Of a stretch of DNA of 32,030 nt, positions 23,987-32,030 are shown piece by piece. Numbering within the stretch: the first letter of the stretch is position 1; each line of letters starts with the position of its first letter. The notes beneath the pieces are model-generated. The model ran no database searches. It had not been told where the DNA came from and saw only the letters and a program-made list of their open reading frames with translations. The DNA is from Alicycliphilus sp. (GTDB lineage Bacteria; Pseudomonadota; Gammaproteobacteria; Burkholderiales; Burkholderiaceae_C): contig JAGPIX010000020.1 of assembly GCA_018054745.1 (NCBI GenBank), positions 1 through 32,030 of the forward strand. The letters run 5' to 3'. A program made the translations under genes and the position numbers.

Positions 23987-24013
23987 TTACATAGAATGCA
24001 ACGATTGTATCTA
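23987..24013 (+). promoter_or_regulatory. Possible promoter of the thiD-like/hemL operon
   Basis: In the rubA/thiD divergent gap TTACAT (23987-23992) is followed after 15 bp by TATCTA (24008-24013). The spacing is short and the hexamers imperfect. The region is A/T-rich against the surroundings and could also contain the rubA promoter on the other strand. Confidence 0.3.
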
Positions 24014-24066
24014 GTCATGACTGCGGGATGCTGTTTTCACGCCACCGGTTACGCTGGCACCCGACC

Positions 24067-24999
24067 ATGAGCACGATGACTTCCTCCTCCCAAGACAATC
24101 CAGCCCCCGCCGATGACGATGCCGTGCTGCCCGCCATCTGCGTGCTGGCCTTCAATGCCAACGACCCCTGCGGCGCGGGCGGCCTGGCGGCCGACATCGC
24201 GGCGGTGGCCTCGGTGGGCGGGCACCCGGCGCCGGTGGTGACCGGTGCCTATATCCGCGACAGCGCCGAGATCCACGACCACTGCGCCTTTGACGACGAT
24301 GCCGTGGCCGACCAGGCGCGCGCCGTTCTCGAGGACATGGCCGTGCAGGCCATCAAGGTGGGCTTTGTCGGCAGCCCCGAGAACCTGAGCGCCATCGCCG
24401 AGATTGCCACCGACTATCCCGAAATCCCGGTAGTCGCCTACATGCCCGACCTGTCCTGGTGGCACGACGACCTGATAGACCAATACCAGGACGCCTTCCT
24501 GGAGTTGCTGCTGCCCCAGACCTCGGTGTTGGTGGGCAACCACAGCACGCTGTGGCGCTGGCTGCTGCCGGACTGGAGCAGCGAGCGCGCCCCCACGGCG
24601 CGCGACCTGGCCATGGCGGTCGCCGACAGCGGCGTGCCCTACCTGCTGGTGACCGGCATTCCCGCGGCCGAGCAGCATATCGAGAACACCCTCACCTCGG
24701 CCCAGACCGTGCTGGGCAGCGGGCGCTTCGAGCGCTTCGAGGCCACCTTCGTCGGCGCCGGCGACACCCTGTCGGCCACGCTGGCCGCACTGGTGGCCAG
24801 CGGCAACGACCTGGGCGAGGCCACGAGCGAGGCCCTGACCTACCTCGACGGCTGCCTGGAGCATGGCTTCAGGCCCGGCATGGGCCATGTGCTGCCCGAC
24901 CGGATGTTCTGGGCCGAGCCCGATGAGGACGACAATAGTGAAGAGCCCGCGCCCACCGCGGCGGATTTTGATTTTCCACCCCATGACACACAGCACTGA
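24067..24999 (+). CDS. thiD: ThiD-like hydroxymethylpyrimidine/phosphomethylpyrimidine kinase family protein
   Basis: The 310-residue protein is a ribokinase-fold kinase: the N-terminal loop [18 protein letters not shown] corresponds to the ThiD GSDPSGGAGIQADL motif but is altered, and the anion-hole motif [13 protein letters not shown] near the C-terminus is intact with its catalytic Asp. Canonical ThiD phosphorylates HMP and HMP-P for thiamine synthesis. The changed substrate loop, the WW-containing middle ([10 protein letters not shown]) and the acidic C-terminal tail ([11 protein letters not shown]) make the substrate less certain. No other thi genes are near. The 3' end overlaps hemL by 17 bp, so the two are coupled. 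ATG 24067 is preferred to ATG 24028, whose added residues are not family-like. Confidence 0.72.
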   Translation: MSTMTSSSQDNPAPADDDAVLPAICVLAFNANDPCGAGGLAADIAAVASVGGHPAPVVTGAYIRDSAEIHDHCAFDDDAVADQARAVLEDMAVQAIKVGFVGSPENLSAIAEIATDYPEIPVVAYMPDLSWWHDDLIDQYQDAFLELLLPQTSVLVGNHSTLWRWLLPDWSSERAPTARDLAMAVADSGVPYLLVTGIPAAEQHIENTLTSAQTVLGSGRFERFEATFVGAGDTLSATLAALVASGNDLGEATSEALTYLDGCLEHGFRPGMGHVLPDRMFWAEPDEDDNSEEPAPTAADFDFPPHDTQH

Positions 25000-26287
25000 C
25001 CACAACCAAACCCTATTCGAACGCGCCAAGGCGCTGATCCCCGGCGGCGTGAACTCGCCCGTGCGCGCCTTTCGCGCCGTAGGCGGCACGCCGCGCTTCA
25101 TCGCCCGCGCCCAAGGGCCCTACATGTGGGACGCCGACGGCAAGAAGTACATCGACTACATCGGCTCCTGGGGCCCGATGATCCTGGGCCACGGCCACCC
25201 GGCCGTGCTGGAGGCCGTGCAGAAGGCCGCCCTGGAAGGCTTCAGTTTTGGCGCCCCCACCGAGCGCGAGGTCGAACTGGCGGAAGAAATCATCCGCCAT
25301 GTGCCGTCGATGGAGATGATCCGCCTGGTCAGCTCGGGCACCGAAGCCGGCATGAGCGCCATCCGCCTGGCGCGCGGCGCCACCGGGCGCAGCAAGATCA
25401 TCAAGTTCAACGGCTGCTACCACGGCCACGCCGATTCACTCCTGGTCAAGGCCGGCTCGGGCCTGGCCACCTTTGGCCATGCCACCAGCGCCGGCGTGCC
25501 GCCCGAGGTGGTGCAGCACACCCTGGTGCTCGAATACAACGACGTGGCCCAGCTCGAAGAGGCCTTCGCGCTGCACGGCAAGGAGGTCGCCTGCGTGATC
25601 ATGGAGCCGATTGCCGGCAACATGAACTTCGTGCGCGCTTCCACCGCCTTCATGCGCCGCGCACGCGAACTCTGCACGCAGAACGGCGCCCTGCTGGTCA
25701 TCGACGAGGTCATGACCGGATTTCGCGTGGCCCTGGGCAGTGCGCAGGGCCTGTATGCGCAGCAGATTCCCGGCTTCAAACCCGACCTCACGGTGCTGGG
25801 CAAGGTGATTGGCGGCGGCATGCCGCTGGCGGCCTTTGGCGGGCCGCGCGCCATCATGGAGCAGCTGGCGCCGCTGGGCCCGGTGTACCAGGCGGGCACC
25901 TTGAGCGGCAACCCGGTGGCCACGGCCTGCGGCCTGGCGACGCTGCGCGAGATCGCCAAGCCCGGTTTTTACGAGGCGCTGGCCACGCGCACGCGTTCGC
26001 TCGTCGATGGGCTGGCGGGCGCCGCCAAGGCCGCCGGCGTGCCGTTTTGCGCCGACAGCCAGGGCGGCATGTTCGGCTTCTTCCTCCTCCCCGAGCTGCC
26101 GCAGAACTACCCCGAGGTGCTGAAGACCGACGGCGCCAAATTCAACCAGCTGTTCCACGGCCTGCTGGACGGCGGCGTGTACATCGCCCCGGCGCTGTAC
26201 GAGGCCGGGTTTGTCAGCGCCGCGCACAGCGCGCAGGACATTGCCGACACCGTGGCGCTGGCGCGCGAGGTGTTCGCCAAGCTATAA
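24983..26287 (+). CDS. hemL: Glutamate-1-semialdehyde 2,1-aminomutase
   Basis: The 434-residue protein is a class III PLP aminotransferase: N-terminal [36 protein letters not shown] for phosphate binding, [31 protein letters not shown] with the PLP-pyridine Asp, and [15 protein letters not shown] with the Schiff-base Lys near residue 273. It converts glutamate-1-semialdehyde to 5-aminolevulinate in tetrapyrrole synthesis. The start ATG at 24983 lies within the end of the thiD-like gene. After its TAA come a palindromic repeat and an intrinsic terminator. Confidence 0.97.
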   Translation: MTHSTDHNQTLFERAKALIPGGVNSPVRAFRAVGGTPRFIARAQGPYMWDADGKKYIDYIGSWGPMILGHGHPAVLEAVQKAALEGFSFGAPTEREVELAEEIIRHVPSMEMIRLVSSGTEAGMSAIRLARGATGRSKIIKFNGCYHGHADSLLVKAGSGLATFGHATSAGVPPEVVQHTLVLEYNDVAQLEEAFALHGKEVACVIMEPIAGNMNFVRASTAFMRRARELCTQNGALLVIDEVMTGFRVALGSAQGLYAQQIPGFKPDLTVLGKVIGGGMPLAAFGGPRAIMEQLAPLGPVYQAGTLSGNPVATACGLATLREIAKPGFYEALATRTRSLVDGLAGAAKAAGVPFCADSQGGMFGFFLLPELPQNYPEVLKTDGAKFNQLFHGLLDGGVYIAPALYEAGFVSAAHSAQDIADTVALAREVFAKL

Positions 26288-26331
26288 AAACAATAGCCGT
26301 TAGCGCTTGATAGAAAAGCGCTGCAGCCTTG
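26288..26331 (+). repeat. Palindromic intergenic repeat, copy 2 (after hemL)
   Basis: This element begins at the base after the hemL TAA and reads AACAATAGCCGTTAGCGCTT, then GATAGAAAAGCGCTGCAGCCTTG. AGCGCTT at 26302-26308 pairs with AAGCGCT at 26316-26322. It shares ATAGC-GTTAGCGCTTGAT, GCGCT and AGCC with the copies at 11554-11594 and 28158-28200. Confidence 0.65.
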
Positions 26332-26338
26332 TTTCATT

Positions 26339-26363
26339 AAAAAAGGCCCTTGCGGGCCTTTTT
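26339..26363. terminator. Bidirectional intrinsic terminator between hemL and purH
   Basis: GGCCC (26345-26349) pairs with GGGCC (26354-26358) across a TTGC loop, and the stem is flanked by A-run on the left and T-run on the right, so both strands end in a U-tract. It serves hemL on the plus strand and, given the convergent arrangement, purH on the minus strand. Confidence 0.85.
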
Positions 26364-26439
26364 GCTTATTGGCTATGCAGGGCAGCAACATGCGCCATGG
26401 GCGCTGAGCGCGCGGGCAGCCGCGCAAGGGCCGCCCCGC

Positions 26440-26520
26440 CGCGCTGGCTGCGTCCCCCTGCCCGCATTGCAACGCAATGCGAGAGCGGGGGGAAGCGGCG
26501 CAGCCGCTCAGGGGGGTGTA
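26440..26520. repeat. GC-rich multi-hairpin intergenic element downstream of purH
   Basis: Between the terminator and the purH stop lie nested inverted repeats: CGCATTGC at 26463-26470 with GCAATGCG at 26474-26481, and AGCGGC at 26494-26499 with GCCGCT at 26503-26508. CTGCGTCCCCC to the left can pair with GGGGGAAGCGGCGCAG-type sequence to the right. I recall similar GC-rich blocks near gene ends in Acidovorax relatives, but no second copy is in this window. It could be a structured mobile repeat or an RNA 3' end element. Confidence 0.4.
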
Positions 26521-26526
26521 CCGAAT

Positions 26527-28128
26527 TCAGTGACGGAAGTGGCGCACGCCGGTGAAGACCATGGCCACGCCGCGCTCGTTCGCCGCGGCTATGACCTCCT
26601 GGTCGCGCATCGAGCCGCCCGGCTGGGCCACGCAGGTCGCGCCCGCGTCCACCACCACGTCCAGGCCGTCGCGGAAGGGGAAGAAGGCGTCGCTCGCCAC
26701 CACGGTGTTCTGCAGGCTCAAACCAGCCGCCTGGGCCTTGATGCTGGCAATGCGCGCCGAATCCAGGCGCGACATCTGCCCCGCACCCACGCCCATGGTC
26801 ATGCCACCCTTACAGAACACGATGGCGTTGCTCTTGACGTACTTGGCGACCTTCCAGGCGAACATCAGATCCTGCATTTCCTCCTGCGTCGGCTGCTTGA
26901 GGGTCACGACCTTGACGTCGGGCAGCTGCAGCTCGTGGTTGTCTGCCGTCTGCAGCAGCAGGCCCGAGCCGACGCGCTTGGCATCCATGGCGTTGCGGCC
27001 CTGTTCCCAGGCCGTAGCGCCGCCAGGCGCGGGAATGGCGATCTTCATCAGGCGCACATTGGCCTTGGCCTTGAAGACTTCGAGCGCCTCGGGCGTGAAG
27101 TCGGGCGCCATCAGCACCTCGACGAACTGCTGCGCAATCTTCTGCGCGGCCGCGCCGTCCACGGTGCGGTTGAGCGCGATGATGCCGCCGAAGGCGCTGG
27201 TGGGGTCGGTCTGGAAGGCCTTGCTGTAGGCCTCCAGCGCGCTGGTGCCCACGGCCACGCCGCAGGGGTTGGCGTGCTTGACAATGACGCAGGCCGGAAG
27301 CTTGAAGCTCTTCACGCATTCCCAGGCTGCGTCGGCGTCGGCGATGTTGTTGTAGGACAGTTCCTTGCCCTGCAGCTGCACGCCCGTAGCGATGGAGCCG
27401 GGCGCGGGGTGCAGGTCGCGGTACCAGGCGGCGCTCTGGTGGCTGTTCTCGCCGTAGCGCAGATCCTGAACCTTGATGAAATGGCCGTTGCTCTGGCCGG
27501 GGAAGGCGCTGCGCTCGGGCACATAGGCATCGTTCAGCTTTTCTTCCTCGAACTGCACCGACGACAGGTAGTCGCTGATGGCGCCGTCGTACTGAGCGAT
27601 GCGGTTGAATGCCGCCACCGACAGGGCAAAACGCAGCTTGTCGCTGAGCTTACCGTGGGCCTGCAGCTCGGCCAGCACGCCGGCGTACTGGTCGGCGGCG
27701 GTGACCACGCCCACGTCCTGCCAGTTCTTGGCGGCGCTGCGCACCATGGCCGGGCCGCCGATGTCGATATTCTCGATGGCGTCGGCCAGCGTGCAGCCGG
27801 CCTTGGCCACGGTGGCCTCGAAGGGGTAGAGGTTGACCACCAGCAGGTCTATGGTGTCAATGCCGTGCTGCTGCAAAGCCGCCATGTGGGCGGGCAGGCT
27901 GCGCCGCGCCAGCAGGCCGCCGTGTACCTTGGGGTGCAGGGTCTTGACGCGGCCGTCCAGCATCTCGGGGAACTGCGTCACCTCGGCCACCTCGGTGACG
28001 GGCAGGCCCTCCCTGGCCAGCAGCTGGGCGGTACCGCCGGTGGACAGCAGCCTGATGCCCAGGGCATGCAGGGCGCGGGCGAATTCGACGATGCCGGTCT
28101 TGTCGGAGACGGAGAGGAGTGCGTTCAT
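26527..28128 (-). CDS. purH: Bifunctional AICAR formyltransferase / IMP cyclohydrolase
   Basis: The 533-residue protein catalyses the last two steps to IMP. The N-terminal IMP cyclohydrolase domain has [46 protein letters not shown] and [11 protein letters not shown]. The C-terminal formyltransferase domain has the [11 protein letters not shown] catalytic Lys-His pair, then FGGIIALNR and the ending [10 protein letters not shown], then [21 protein letters not shown] 28128 gives the family N-terminus [12 protein letters not shown]; the open frame upstream to 28179 lies in the repeat. It is downstream of dusB-fis on the same strand, with 82 bp and a palindromic repeat between. Confidence 0.97.
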   Translation of the reverse strand: MNALLSVSDKTGIVEFARALHALGIRLLSTGGTAQLLAREGLPVTEVAEVTQFPEMLDGRVKTLHPKVHGGLLARRSLPAHMAALQQHGIDTIDLLVVNLYPFEATVAKAGCTLADAIENIDIGGPAMVRSAAKNWQDVGVVTAADQYAGVLAELQAHGKLSDKLRFALSVAAFNRIAQYDGAISDYLSSVQFEEEKLNDAYVPERSAFPGQSNGHFIKVQDLRYGENSHQSAAWYRDLHPAPGSIATGVQLQGKELSYNNIADADAAWECVKSFKLPACVIVKHANPCGVAVGTSALEAYSKAFQTDPTSAFGGIIALNRTVDGAAAQKIAQQFVEVLMAPDFTPEALEVFKAKANVRLMKIAIPAPGGATAWEQGRNAMDAKRVGSGLLLQTADNHELQLPDVKVVTLKQPTQEEMQDLMFAWKVAKYVKSNAIVFCKGGMTMGVGAGQMSRLDSARIASIKAQAAGLSLQNTVVASDAFFPFRDGLDVVVDAGATCVAQPGGSMRDQEVIAAANERGVAMVFTGVRHFRH

Positions 28129-28157
28129 GGGGTTTACAGAGTTTTGGATTGAAATTC

Positions 28158-28200
28158 GGCTCCAGCGCTTATCCATCAAGCGCTGACAGCTATGTTTTTT
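28158..28200 (-). repeat. Palindromic intergenic repeat, copy 3 (between fis and purH)
   Basis: On the minus strand it reads ACATAGCTGTCAGCGCTTGA, then TGGATAAGCGCTGGAGCCG. AGCGCTT and AAGCGCT form a 7-bp stem around a GATGGAT-type loop. It starts about 10 bases after the fis stop, the same placement as the other two copies relative to their upstream genes. Confidence 0.65.
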
Positions 28201-28210
28201 GTATGTTGGA

Positions 28211-28444
28211 TCAAAGCAGCTTGTGATCCAGCAGCTTCTTGCGCAGGGTGTTGCGGTTCAGCCCCAGCCATTCGGCGGCGCGGGACTGGTTGTTCTCGGC
28301 CTGGTTCATCACCACCTCCAGAAGCGGCTTCTCCACCAGGCGCACGACCATGTCGTACACGCCGTCGGGGGTCTCGCCGTCCAGGTCGCGAAAGTAGCTT
28401 TGCAGGCTTTCGCGCACGCATTGCTCAATATTGTGGTTGCTCAT
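28211..28444 (-). CDS. fis: Fis family nucleoid-associated DNA-binding protein
   Basis: The 77-residue protein has the Fis C-terminal helix-turn-helix, [20 protein letters not shown] (about 53-72), and the core [15 protein letters not shown] preceded by a dimer helix ([18 protein letters not shown]). It is shorter at the N-terminus than the 98-residue enteric Fis, as is usual in betaproteobacteria. Fis bends DNA and modulates rRNA promoters, recombination and nucleoid structure. Its ATG lies inside the 3' end of dusB (20-bp overlap), the classic dusB-fis arrangement, which makes the call firm and implies co-expression. Confidence 0.93.
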   Translation of the reverse strand: MSNHNIEQCVRESLQSYFRDLDGETPDGVYDMVVRLVEKPLLEVVMNQAENNQSRAAEWLGLNRNTLRKKLLDHKLL

Positions 28445-29480
28445 GCATCGACTCCCTCGTTGTCGGGTCCGCGTCGTCGCTGGCAAGGGGCAACCGATCC
28501 ATCTGCGCGCCCAGCGCGTCGAAGAAATCGGCCACGGCCTGCCACTGCGCCGCGCAGTCCTCCATGGTGTTGATCTGTTGCCTGAAGGCCTCGCCGCCGG
28601 GCAGGTCGCGCACATACCAGGCGATATGCTTGCGCGCGCTGCGCACGCCGCTGGCCTGGCCGTACAGGCCGTAGTGGTCTTGCAGATGCTCCAGCAGCAG
28701 GCGCCGCACCTCGGCCACCAGCGGCGGGGCCAGTTGCTCGCCCGTGGCCAGGAAATGCGCCACCTCGCGGAAGATCCACGGCCGCCCCTGGGCCGCGCGG
28801 CCGATCATGATGGCATCGGCGCCGGTCTGCGCCAGCACCGCGCGCGCCTTCTCGGGGCTGGTGATGTCGCCATTGGCCACCACCGGCACGGCCACGGCGG
28901 CCTTCACGGCGGCGATGGTGTCGTATTCCGCCTGGCCCTTGTATCCCTGCTCGCGCGTGCGGCCGTGCACGGTGAGCATCTGCACGCCTACGGCCTCGAA
29001 CTGGCGCGCCAACTGCACGGCGTTCTTCTGCTGCTGGCACCAGCCGGTGCGCATCTTCAGCGTCACCGGCACCTGGTGCGGGGCGCAGGCGGCGACGACG
29101 GCCGCGGCGATCTCCACCGCCAGCGCCTCGTTCTGCATCAGCGCCGAGCCGGCCCATTTGTTGCACACCTTCTTGGCCGGGCAGCCCATGTTGATGTCGA
29201 TGATCTGCGCGCCGCGCTCCACGTTGTAGACCGCCGCCTCGGCCATCATGGCCGCGTCGGTGCCGGCGATCTGCACGGCGATCGGGCCGGGTTCGCCCTC
29301 GTGGTTGGCGCGCCGGCTGGTCTTGAGGCTGGCCCACAGGTCCCTGCGCGAGGTGACCATCTCGCTCACCGCATAGCCCGCGCCCAGCCGCTTGCACAGC
29401 TGGCGAAACGGCCTGTCCGTCACCCCCGCCATGGGGGCGACGAACAAACGATTCGCCAGGGGAATATGGCCGATATGCAT
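28425..29480 (-). CDS. dusB: tRNA-dihydrouridine synthase B
   Basis: ATG 29480 gives MHIGHIPLANRLFVAPMAGV, the usual family start; a GTG at 29504 would add eight unlikely residues. The 351-residue FMN enzyme shows APMAGVTDRPFR, the catalytic Cys100 in INMGCPAKKVCNKWAGSAL, LKMRTGW, LTVHGRTREQGYKG, VVANGDITSP and MIGRAAQGRPWIF. It reduces uridine to dihydrouridine in the tRNA D-loop. The C-terminal region (QDHYGLYG, RSARKHIAWYVRDLPG) is the DusB-specific RNA-binding helical part. It is first in the dusB-fis-purH run. Confidence 0.95.
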   Translation of the reverse strand: MHIGHIPLANRLFVAPMAGVTDRPFRQLCKRLGAGYAVSEMVTSRRDLWASLKTSRRANHEGEPGPIAVQIAGTDAAMMAEAAVYNVERGAQIIDINMGCPAKKVCNKWAGSALMQNEALAVEIAAAVVAACAPHQVPVTLKMRTGWCQQQKNAVQLARQFEAVGVQMLTVHGRTREQGYKGQAEYDTIAAVKAAVAVPVVANGDITSPEKARAVLAQTGADAIMIGRAAQGRPWIFREVAHFLATGEQLAPPLVAEVRRLLLEHLQDHYGLYGQASGVRSARKHIAWYVRDLPGGEAFRQQINTMEDCAAQWQAVADFFDALGAQMDRLPLASDDADPTTRESMHEQPQY

Positions 29481-29518
29481 GTCAGGCGTTGGGGATGGGA
29501 GCACGGGTGAGGGGCGGT

Positions 29519-29524
29519 ATTTTA
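29519..29524 (-). promoter_or_regulatory. Possible -10 element for dusB
   Basis: TAAAAT on the minus strand lies about 39 bases above the dusB ATG, in an A/T-rich patch that contrasts with both flanks. No clear -35 at the right spacing was found (CATTTG is 17 bp away). Confidence 0.3.
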
Positions 29525-29597
29525 CCTGCTCAAAATTTCAGCAAATGAAATGGCGGCAGGGCCGCCGCGCCCATGCCTCTACACTCCCAGCCCTGCT

Positions 29598-30119
29598 ATG
29601 GAAGCCTGGATGCAACATCTGCTGAACCTGCTGGCGCTGCCGCAGTTCGGCCTCAGCACGGTATTCGTCGTGGCCTTTGTCTCGGCCACCCTGCTGCCCC
29701 TGGGCTCGGAGCCGGCGGTGTTCGGCCTGGTCAAGCTGAACCCGGAACTGTTCTGGCCGGCCATCCTCGTGGCCACGGCCGGTAACACCCTGGGCGGTGC
29801 CGTGAGCTGGTGGATGGGCCTGGGCGCGCACCAGGCCTGGGACGCGGCCAGACGGCGCCGGCGCGCCGGCCAGCCCATCGACGCCAACGCCAAACCGCCG
29901 CGCGCGCTCACGCGCCACGAGCGCCGCGCGCGCGTCTGGCTGCGCAAATGGGGGCCCAAAACCTGCCTGCTGTCCTGGCTGCCCGTGGTGGGCGACCCGC
30001 TGTGCGCCGTGGCCGGCTGGCTGCGCATGCCGTTCTGGCCCTGCCTGGTCTACATGGCCATAGGCAAGCTGGCGCGCTATACGACCATGACGGCCGGCCT
30101 GCTGTACCTGGTGCCCTGA
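29598..30119 (+). CDS. YqaA/DedA-like (SNARE-associated/VTT domain) membrane protein
   Basis: From ATG 29598 this is a 173-residue membrane protein. It has hydrophobic segments near 18-38, 47-70, and 130-170, and the VTT/DedA-type core FVSATLLPLGSEPAVFGL near 26-43 and the glycine-rich LVATAGNTLGGAVSWWMG near 54-71. The later WGPKTCLLSWLPVVGDPLCAVAGWLRMP matches the FxxxxPxxGDxxxxxAGxxRM pattern of YqaA proteins. DedA relatives flip lipids such as undecaprenyl or phosphatidyl lipids; the role of the YqaA branch is not settled. An arginine-rich loop (ARRRRRAG) lies between the halves. It is divergent from dusB and ends 7 bp from the LysR gene end. Earlier in-frame starts add unlikely residues. 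Confidence 0.8.
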   Translation: MEAWMQHLLNLLALPQFGLSTVFVVAFVSATLLPLGSEPAVFGLVKLNPELFWPAILVATAGNTLGGAVSWWMGLGAHQAWDAARRRRRAGQPIDANAKPPRALTRHERRARVWLRKWGPKTCLLSWLPVVGDPLCAVAGWLRMPFWPCLVYMAIGKLARYTTMTAGLLYLVP

Positions 30120-30126
30120 CAACCCC

Positions 30127-31098
30127 TCACCGCACGGCGTCCGGCGCAGGCCACAGCGCCAGCATCTCGCGCAACAGCGCGGGCATGGCCTCGCTGCGGT
30201 ACGCCATCCCCAGCGGCGCCAGCGCCAGGGCCTCTGGCGCCAAGACCATGTCCAACAGGCAGACGCCGGGCGATGGCCCGCCATGGTGCAGCGCCGGCAA
30301 GATGCTGCGCGGCACCACCGTCACCGCGCCGGGCTGTGACAGCAGGCCCTCAAGCACCGGCAGCGAGACGGTGGCGACCGGAAACCACTGGGCCTGGGGC
30401 AGCTCGGCCAGCACCACGCGCTCGAAAATGTCGCGCACGGCAATGCTGGAGGCTGGCAGCACCCAGCGCGCCTGTGCCAGCTGCGCCAGACGCAGCTGCC
30501 GCACCCGGGCCAGCGGGTGGGACGGCGCGGCGATGAACACCGCCTCATCGGCCAGCAGCGGCGCGAAGCTATGGCTGTCAGGCAACAGCGCGGGGCGGCG
30601 GCAGAACACCGCATCCAGCGCGCCGGCGATGAGCAGCGGCAACAGGCGCGCGCCCTCGCCCTCCTGCACGTCCACATGCACCTGCGGGTGCCGGACATAA
30701 AAGCGCGCCAGCAGCGGCCCCAGGATGACGTGCGCCGCTGCCGGAATCGAGCCCAGGCGCAGTGCGGCGCTGGCACCCAGGCGGATGGCGGCCAGCGTCT
30801 CGGCAACATCCTCCAGCTCGCTCATCACGCCGCGCGCCGCATCTGTCAGGGCCTGACCGGCGGGCGTGGCGCGCATGCCGCGCGCATGGCGCTCGAACAG
30901 GCGCAGATCCAGCACGCGCTCGAGCTCGGCCAGCGCCTGCGTGGCCGCGGACTGGCTCATGTCCAGGTGCTGCGCGGCCTTCATCAGCGAGCCGCTGTGC
31001 TGCAGCGTCACCAGCAGCTGCAGCTGGCGCAGGCGGCCATGGCGCAGCAGTCGTGAGAAGAGCACCCGGCTCTCCGGCAAGGTATTGGGTTTGTTCAT
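30127..31098 (-). CDS. LysR-family transcriptional regulator
   Basis: The 323-residue protein has an N-terminal winged helix-turn-helix, GRLRQLQLLVTLQHSGSLMK then AAQHLDMSQSAATQALAELE (about 21-60) and LFERHARGMRATPAG, and a C-terminal periplasmic-binding-like effector domain (RLGSIPAAAHVILGPLLARF onward). It is divergent from a Bug-family solute-binding protein, the classic layout in which such a regulator controls uptake or catabolism of a carboxylate. The effector is unknown. A candidate operator lies in the 185-bp gap at 31158-31169. The helix-turn-helix starts about 20 residues in because of a short N-terminal extension (MNKPNTLPESRVLF). Confidence 0.92.
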   Translation of the reverse strand: MNKPNTLPESRVLFSRLLRHGRLRQLQLLVTLQHSGSLMKAAQHLDMSQSAATQALAELERVLDLRLFERHARGMRATPAGQALTDAARGVMSELEDVAETLAAIRLGASAALRLGSIPAAAHVILGPLLARFYVRHPQVHVDVQEGEGARLLPLLIAGALDAVFCRRPALLPDSHSFAPLLADEAVFIAAPSHPLARVRQLRLAQLAQARWVLPASSIAVRDIFERVVLAELPQAQWFPVATVSLPVLEGLLSQPGAVTVVPRSILPALHHGGPSPGVCLLDMVLAPEALALAPLGMAYRSEAMPALLREMLALWPAPDAVR

Positions 31099-31157
31099 TA
31101 CTCTCCCTATCTATGCAGTTGTTTACCAGGGCGACGCGCATGATGCCATCGGCATTG

Positions 31158-31169
31158 CTTATACCTAAG
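31158..31169. promoter_or_regulatory. Candidate LysR operator
   Basis: CTTA-TACC-TAAG is a short perfect inverted repeat in the gap between the LysR gene and the Bug gene, 60 bp above the LysR ATG and 115 bp above the Bug ATG. It fits the T-N11-A style of LysR sites only loosely, so the assignment is by symmetry and position. Confidence 0.4.
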
Positions 31170-31283
31170 GGAAAAATCGGCAACCCGGCCGGACAACTTT
31201 TGCCTACAGTGGCGCCACACACCCGGGCGGCGCCGCCCAACGCCAGGCGGTCGCCCAAGACAACCCATTCAAGGAGACAAACC

Positions 31284-32030
31284 ATGCCCACCCTGCAAGC
31301 CAACCCGCAAGAGACCACCTATACCAGCCGCCTGGGCCTGAAGGCGGTGGCCATCGCCGTGCTGGCCGCCTGCGCCGCCCTGCCCCAGGCCTGGGCCCAG
31401 GGCGGTGACGGCTACCCGAACAAGCCCATCAAGCTCATCGTGCCCTTTGCCGCCGGCGGCTCCACCGACATCGTGGCGCGCATCGTGGCCGAGGGGCTGC
31501 GCAGCACCCTGGGCCAGGCCATCGTGGTGGACAACAAGGCCGGCGCGGGCGGCGTGATCGGCACCGAGGCCGTGGCCCAGGCCGCGCCGGACGGCTACAC
31601 CGTGGGCATGGCCACGGTGAGCACCATGACCATCAACCCCTTCCTGTTCACGCGCGCCGAGGGCCTGCCGGCCAAGCTGACGCCGGTGGCGAATCTGGTC
31701 ACCATACCGGCCGTCTACATGGTGCACCCCAGCCTGGGCGTGAAGACCTTTGACGCCTTCGTCGCCAAGGCCCGGGCCGAGCCCGGCAAGATCAGCGGCG
31801 CCGTGCCCGGCCTGGGCACGCTGGGCCATCTGCTGCTGGCCTCGTTCAACGACACGCTGAAGACCGAGATCCAGATCGTGCCCTACCGCGGCGCCGGCCC
31901 GGCGCTAAACGACGCGCTGGCCGGCCAGGTGCAGCTCATGCCCGACCAGCTGCCGTCCGCCATGCCGCACATCAAGAGCGGCAAGCTGATTCCTTTTGTC
32001 CAGGCCTCCGACGGCCGCTCGCCCGACCTG
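31284..32030 (+). CDS. Bug-family tripartite tricarboxylate transporter substrate-binding protein, 3' end cut by window
   Basis: The frame from ATG 31284 is open to the window end (249 codons of a family that is usually about 320-330). AAGGAG at 31271-31276 is a good ribosome site. The signal peptide LKAVAIAVLAACAALPQAWA (cleavage after AWA) is followed by the Bug hallmark YPNKPIKLIVPFAAGGSTDI then VARIVAEGL, then VVDNKAGAGGVIGTEAVAQA and GYTVGMATV, and IVPYRGAGPALNDALAGQV. Bug proteins bind carboxylates or other small acids in the periplasm; in Burkholderiales they are numerous and often lack TctAB partners. The divergent LysR gene is its likely regulator. Confidence 0.93.
   Translation, partial: MPTLQANPQETTYTSRLGLKAVAIAVLAACAALPQAWAQGGDGYPNKPIKLIVPFAAGGSTDIVARIVAEGLRSTLGQAIVVDNKAGAGGVIGTEAVAQAAPDGYTVGMATVSTMTINPFLFTRAEGLPAKLTPVANLVTIPAVYMVHPSLGVKTFDAFVAKARAEPGKISGAVPGLGTLGHLLLASFNDTLKTEIQIVPYRGAGPALNDALAGQVQLMPDQLPSAMPHIKSGKLIPFVQASDGRSPDL

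Noticed and set aside
1-32030. CRISPR arrays, tRNA/rRNA genes, IS elements or prophage
   Set aside because: No regularly spaced direct repeats, no tRNA-like cloverleaf with CCA/TTCGA signals, and no transposase or integrase motifs were seen.

Overview
The window looks like a chromosomal segment of a high-GC betaproteobacterium of the order Burkholderiales, most likely family Comamonadaceae (Acidovorax / Alicycliphilus / Diaphorobacter-like). This is inferred from the GC-rich codon use, a PilGHIJ-ChpA cluster between rubA-thiD-hemL and yqgE-ruvX-pyrR-pyrB, a Bug-family binding protein beside a LysR regulator, and short palindromic repeats of a Comamonadaceae type. I could run no database search, so family calls come from motifs read by eye. 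I found no tRNA, rRNA, insertion sequence, integrase or CRISPR array.

Layout. (1) 1-1191 is a small accessory edge: a frameshifted 3' remnant of a probable Type III-like adenine methyltransferase, then a VapBC toxin-antitoxin pair with its own promoter and operator-like repeats. (2) 1252-6249 (minus) is an envelope-stress set, degP, then a QseBC/PmrAB-type two-component system, then a cardiolipin synthase, with 4-bp overlaps and a candidate QseB/PmrA box upstream of degP. (3) 6317-6670 is an ArsC-family reductase. (4) 6687-9466 holds divergent fbpB and fbpC (ferric iron ABC transport) around a strong candidate Fur box; no fbpA is present. (5) 9495-14118 (minus) is a compact run yqgE-ruvX-pyrR-pyrB-pyrC'-plsC, in which the dihydroorotase homologue has lost its metal ligands. 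(6) 14195-23731 (minus) is the Pil-Chp chemosensory operon pilG-pilH-pilI-pilJ-chpA, without pilK or chpB. (7) 23799-23972 is a 57-residue rubredoxin. (8) 24067-26287 (plus) is a ThiD-like kinase overlapping hemL, ended by a bidirectional terminator. (9) 26527-29480 (minus) is dusB-fis-purH. (10) 29598-30119 is a YqaA/DedA-like membrane protein. (11) 30127-32030 is a LysR regulator divergent from a Bug-type periplasmic binding protein cut by the window end.

Most of the window is ordinary conserved core genome. The items most worth a second look are regulatory or small: the Fur box, the QseB/PmrA-like box, three copies of a palindromic repeat that each follow a stop codon, a REP-like GTAG palindrome overlapping the plsC stop, a folded GC-rich element between the terminator and purH, the degenerate PyrC', and the methyltransferase remnant beside VapBC. 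I did not find a convincing wholly new multi-gene system.
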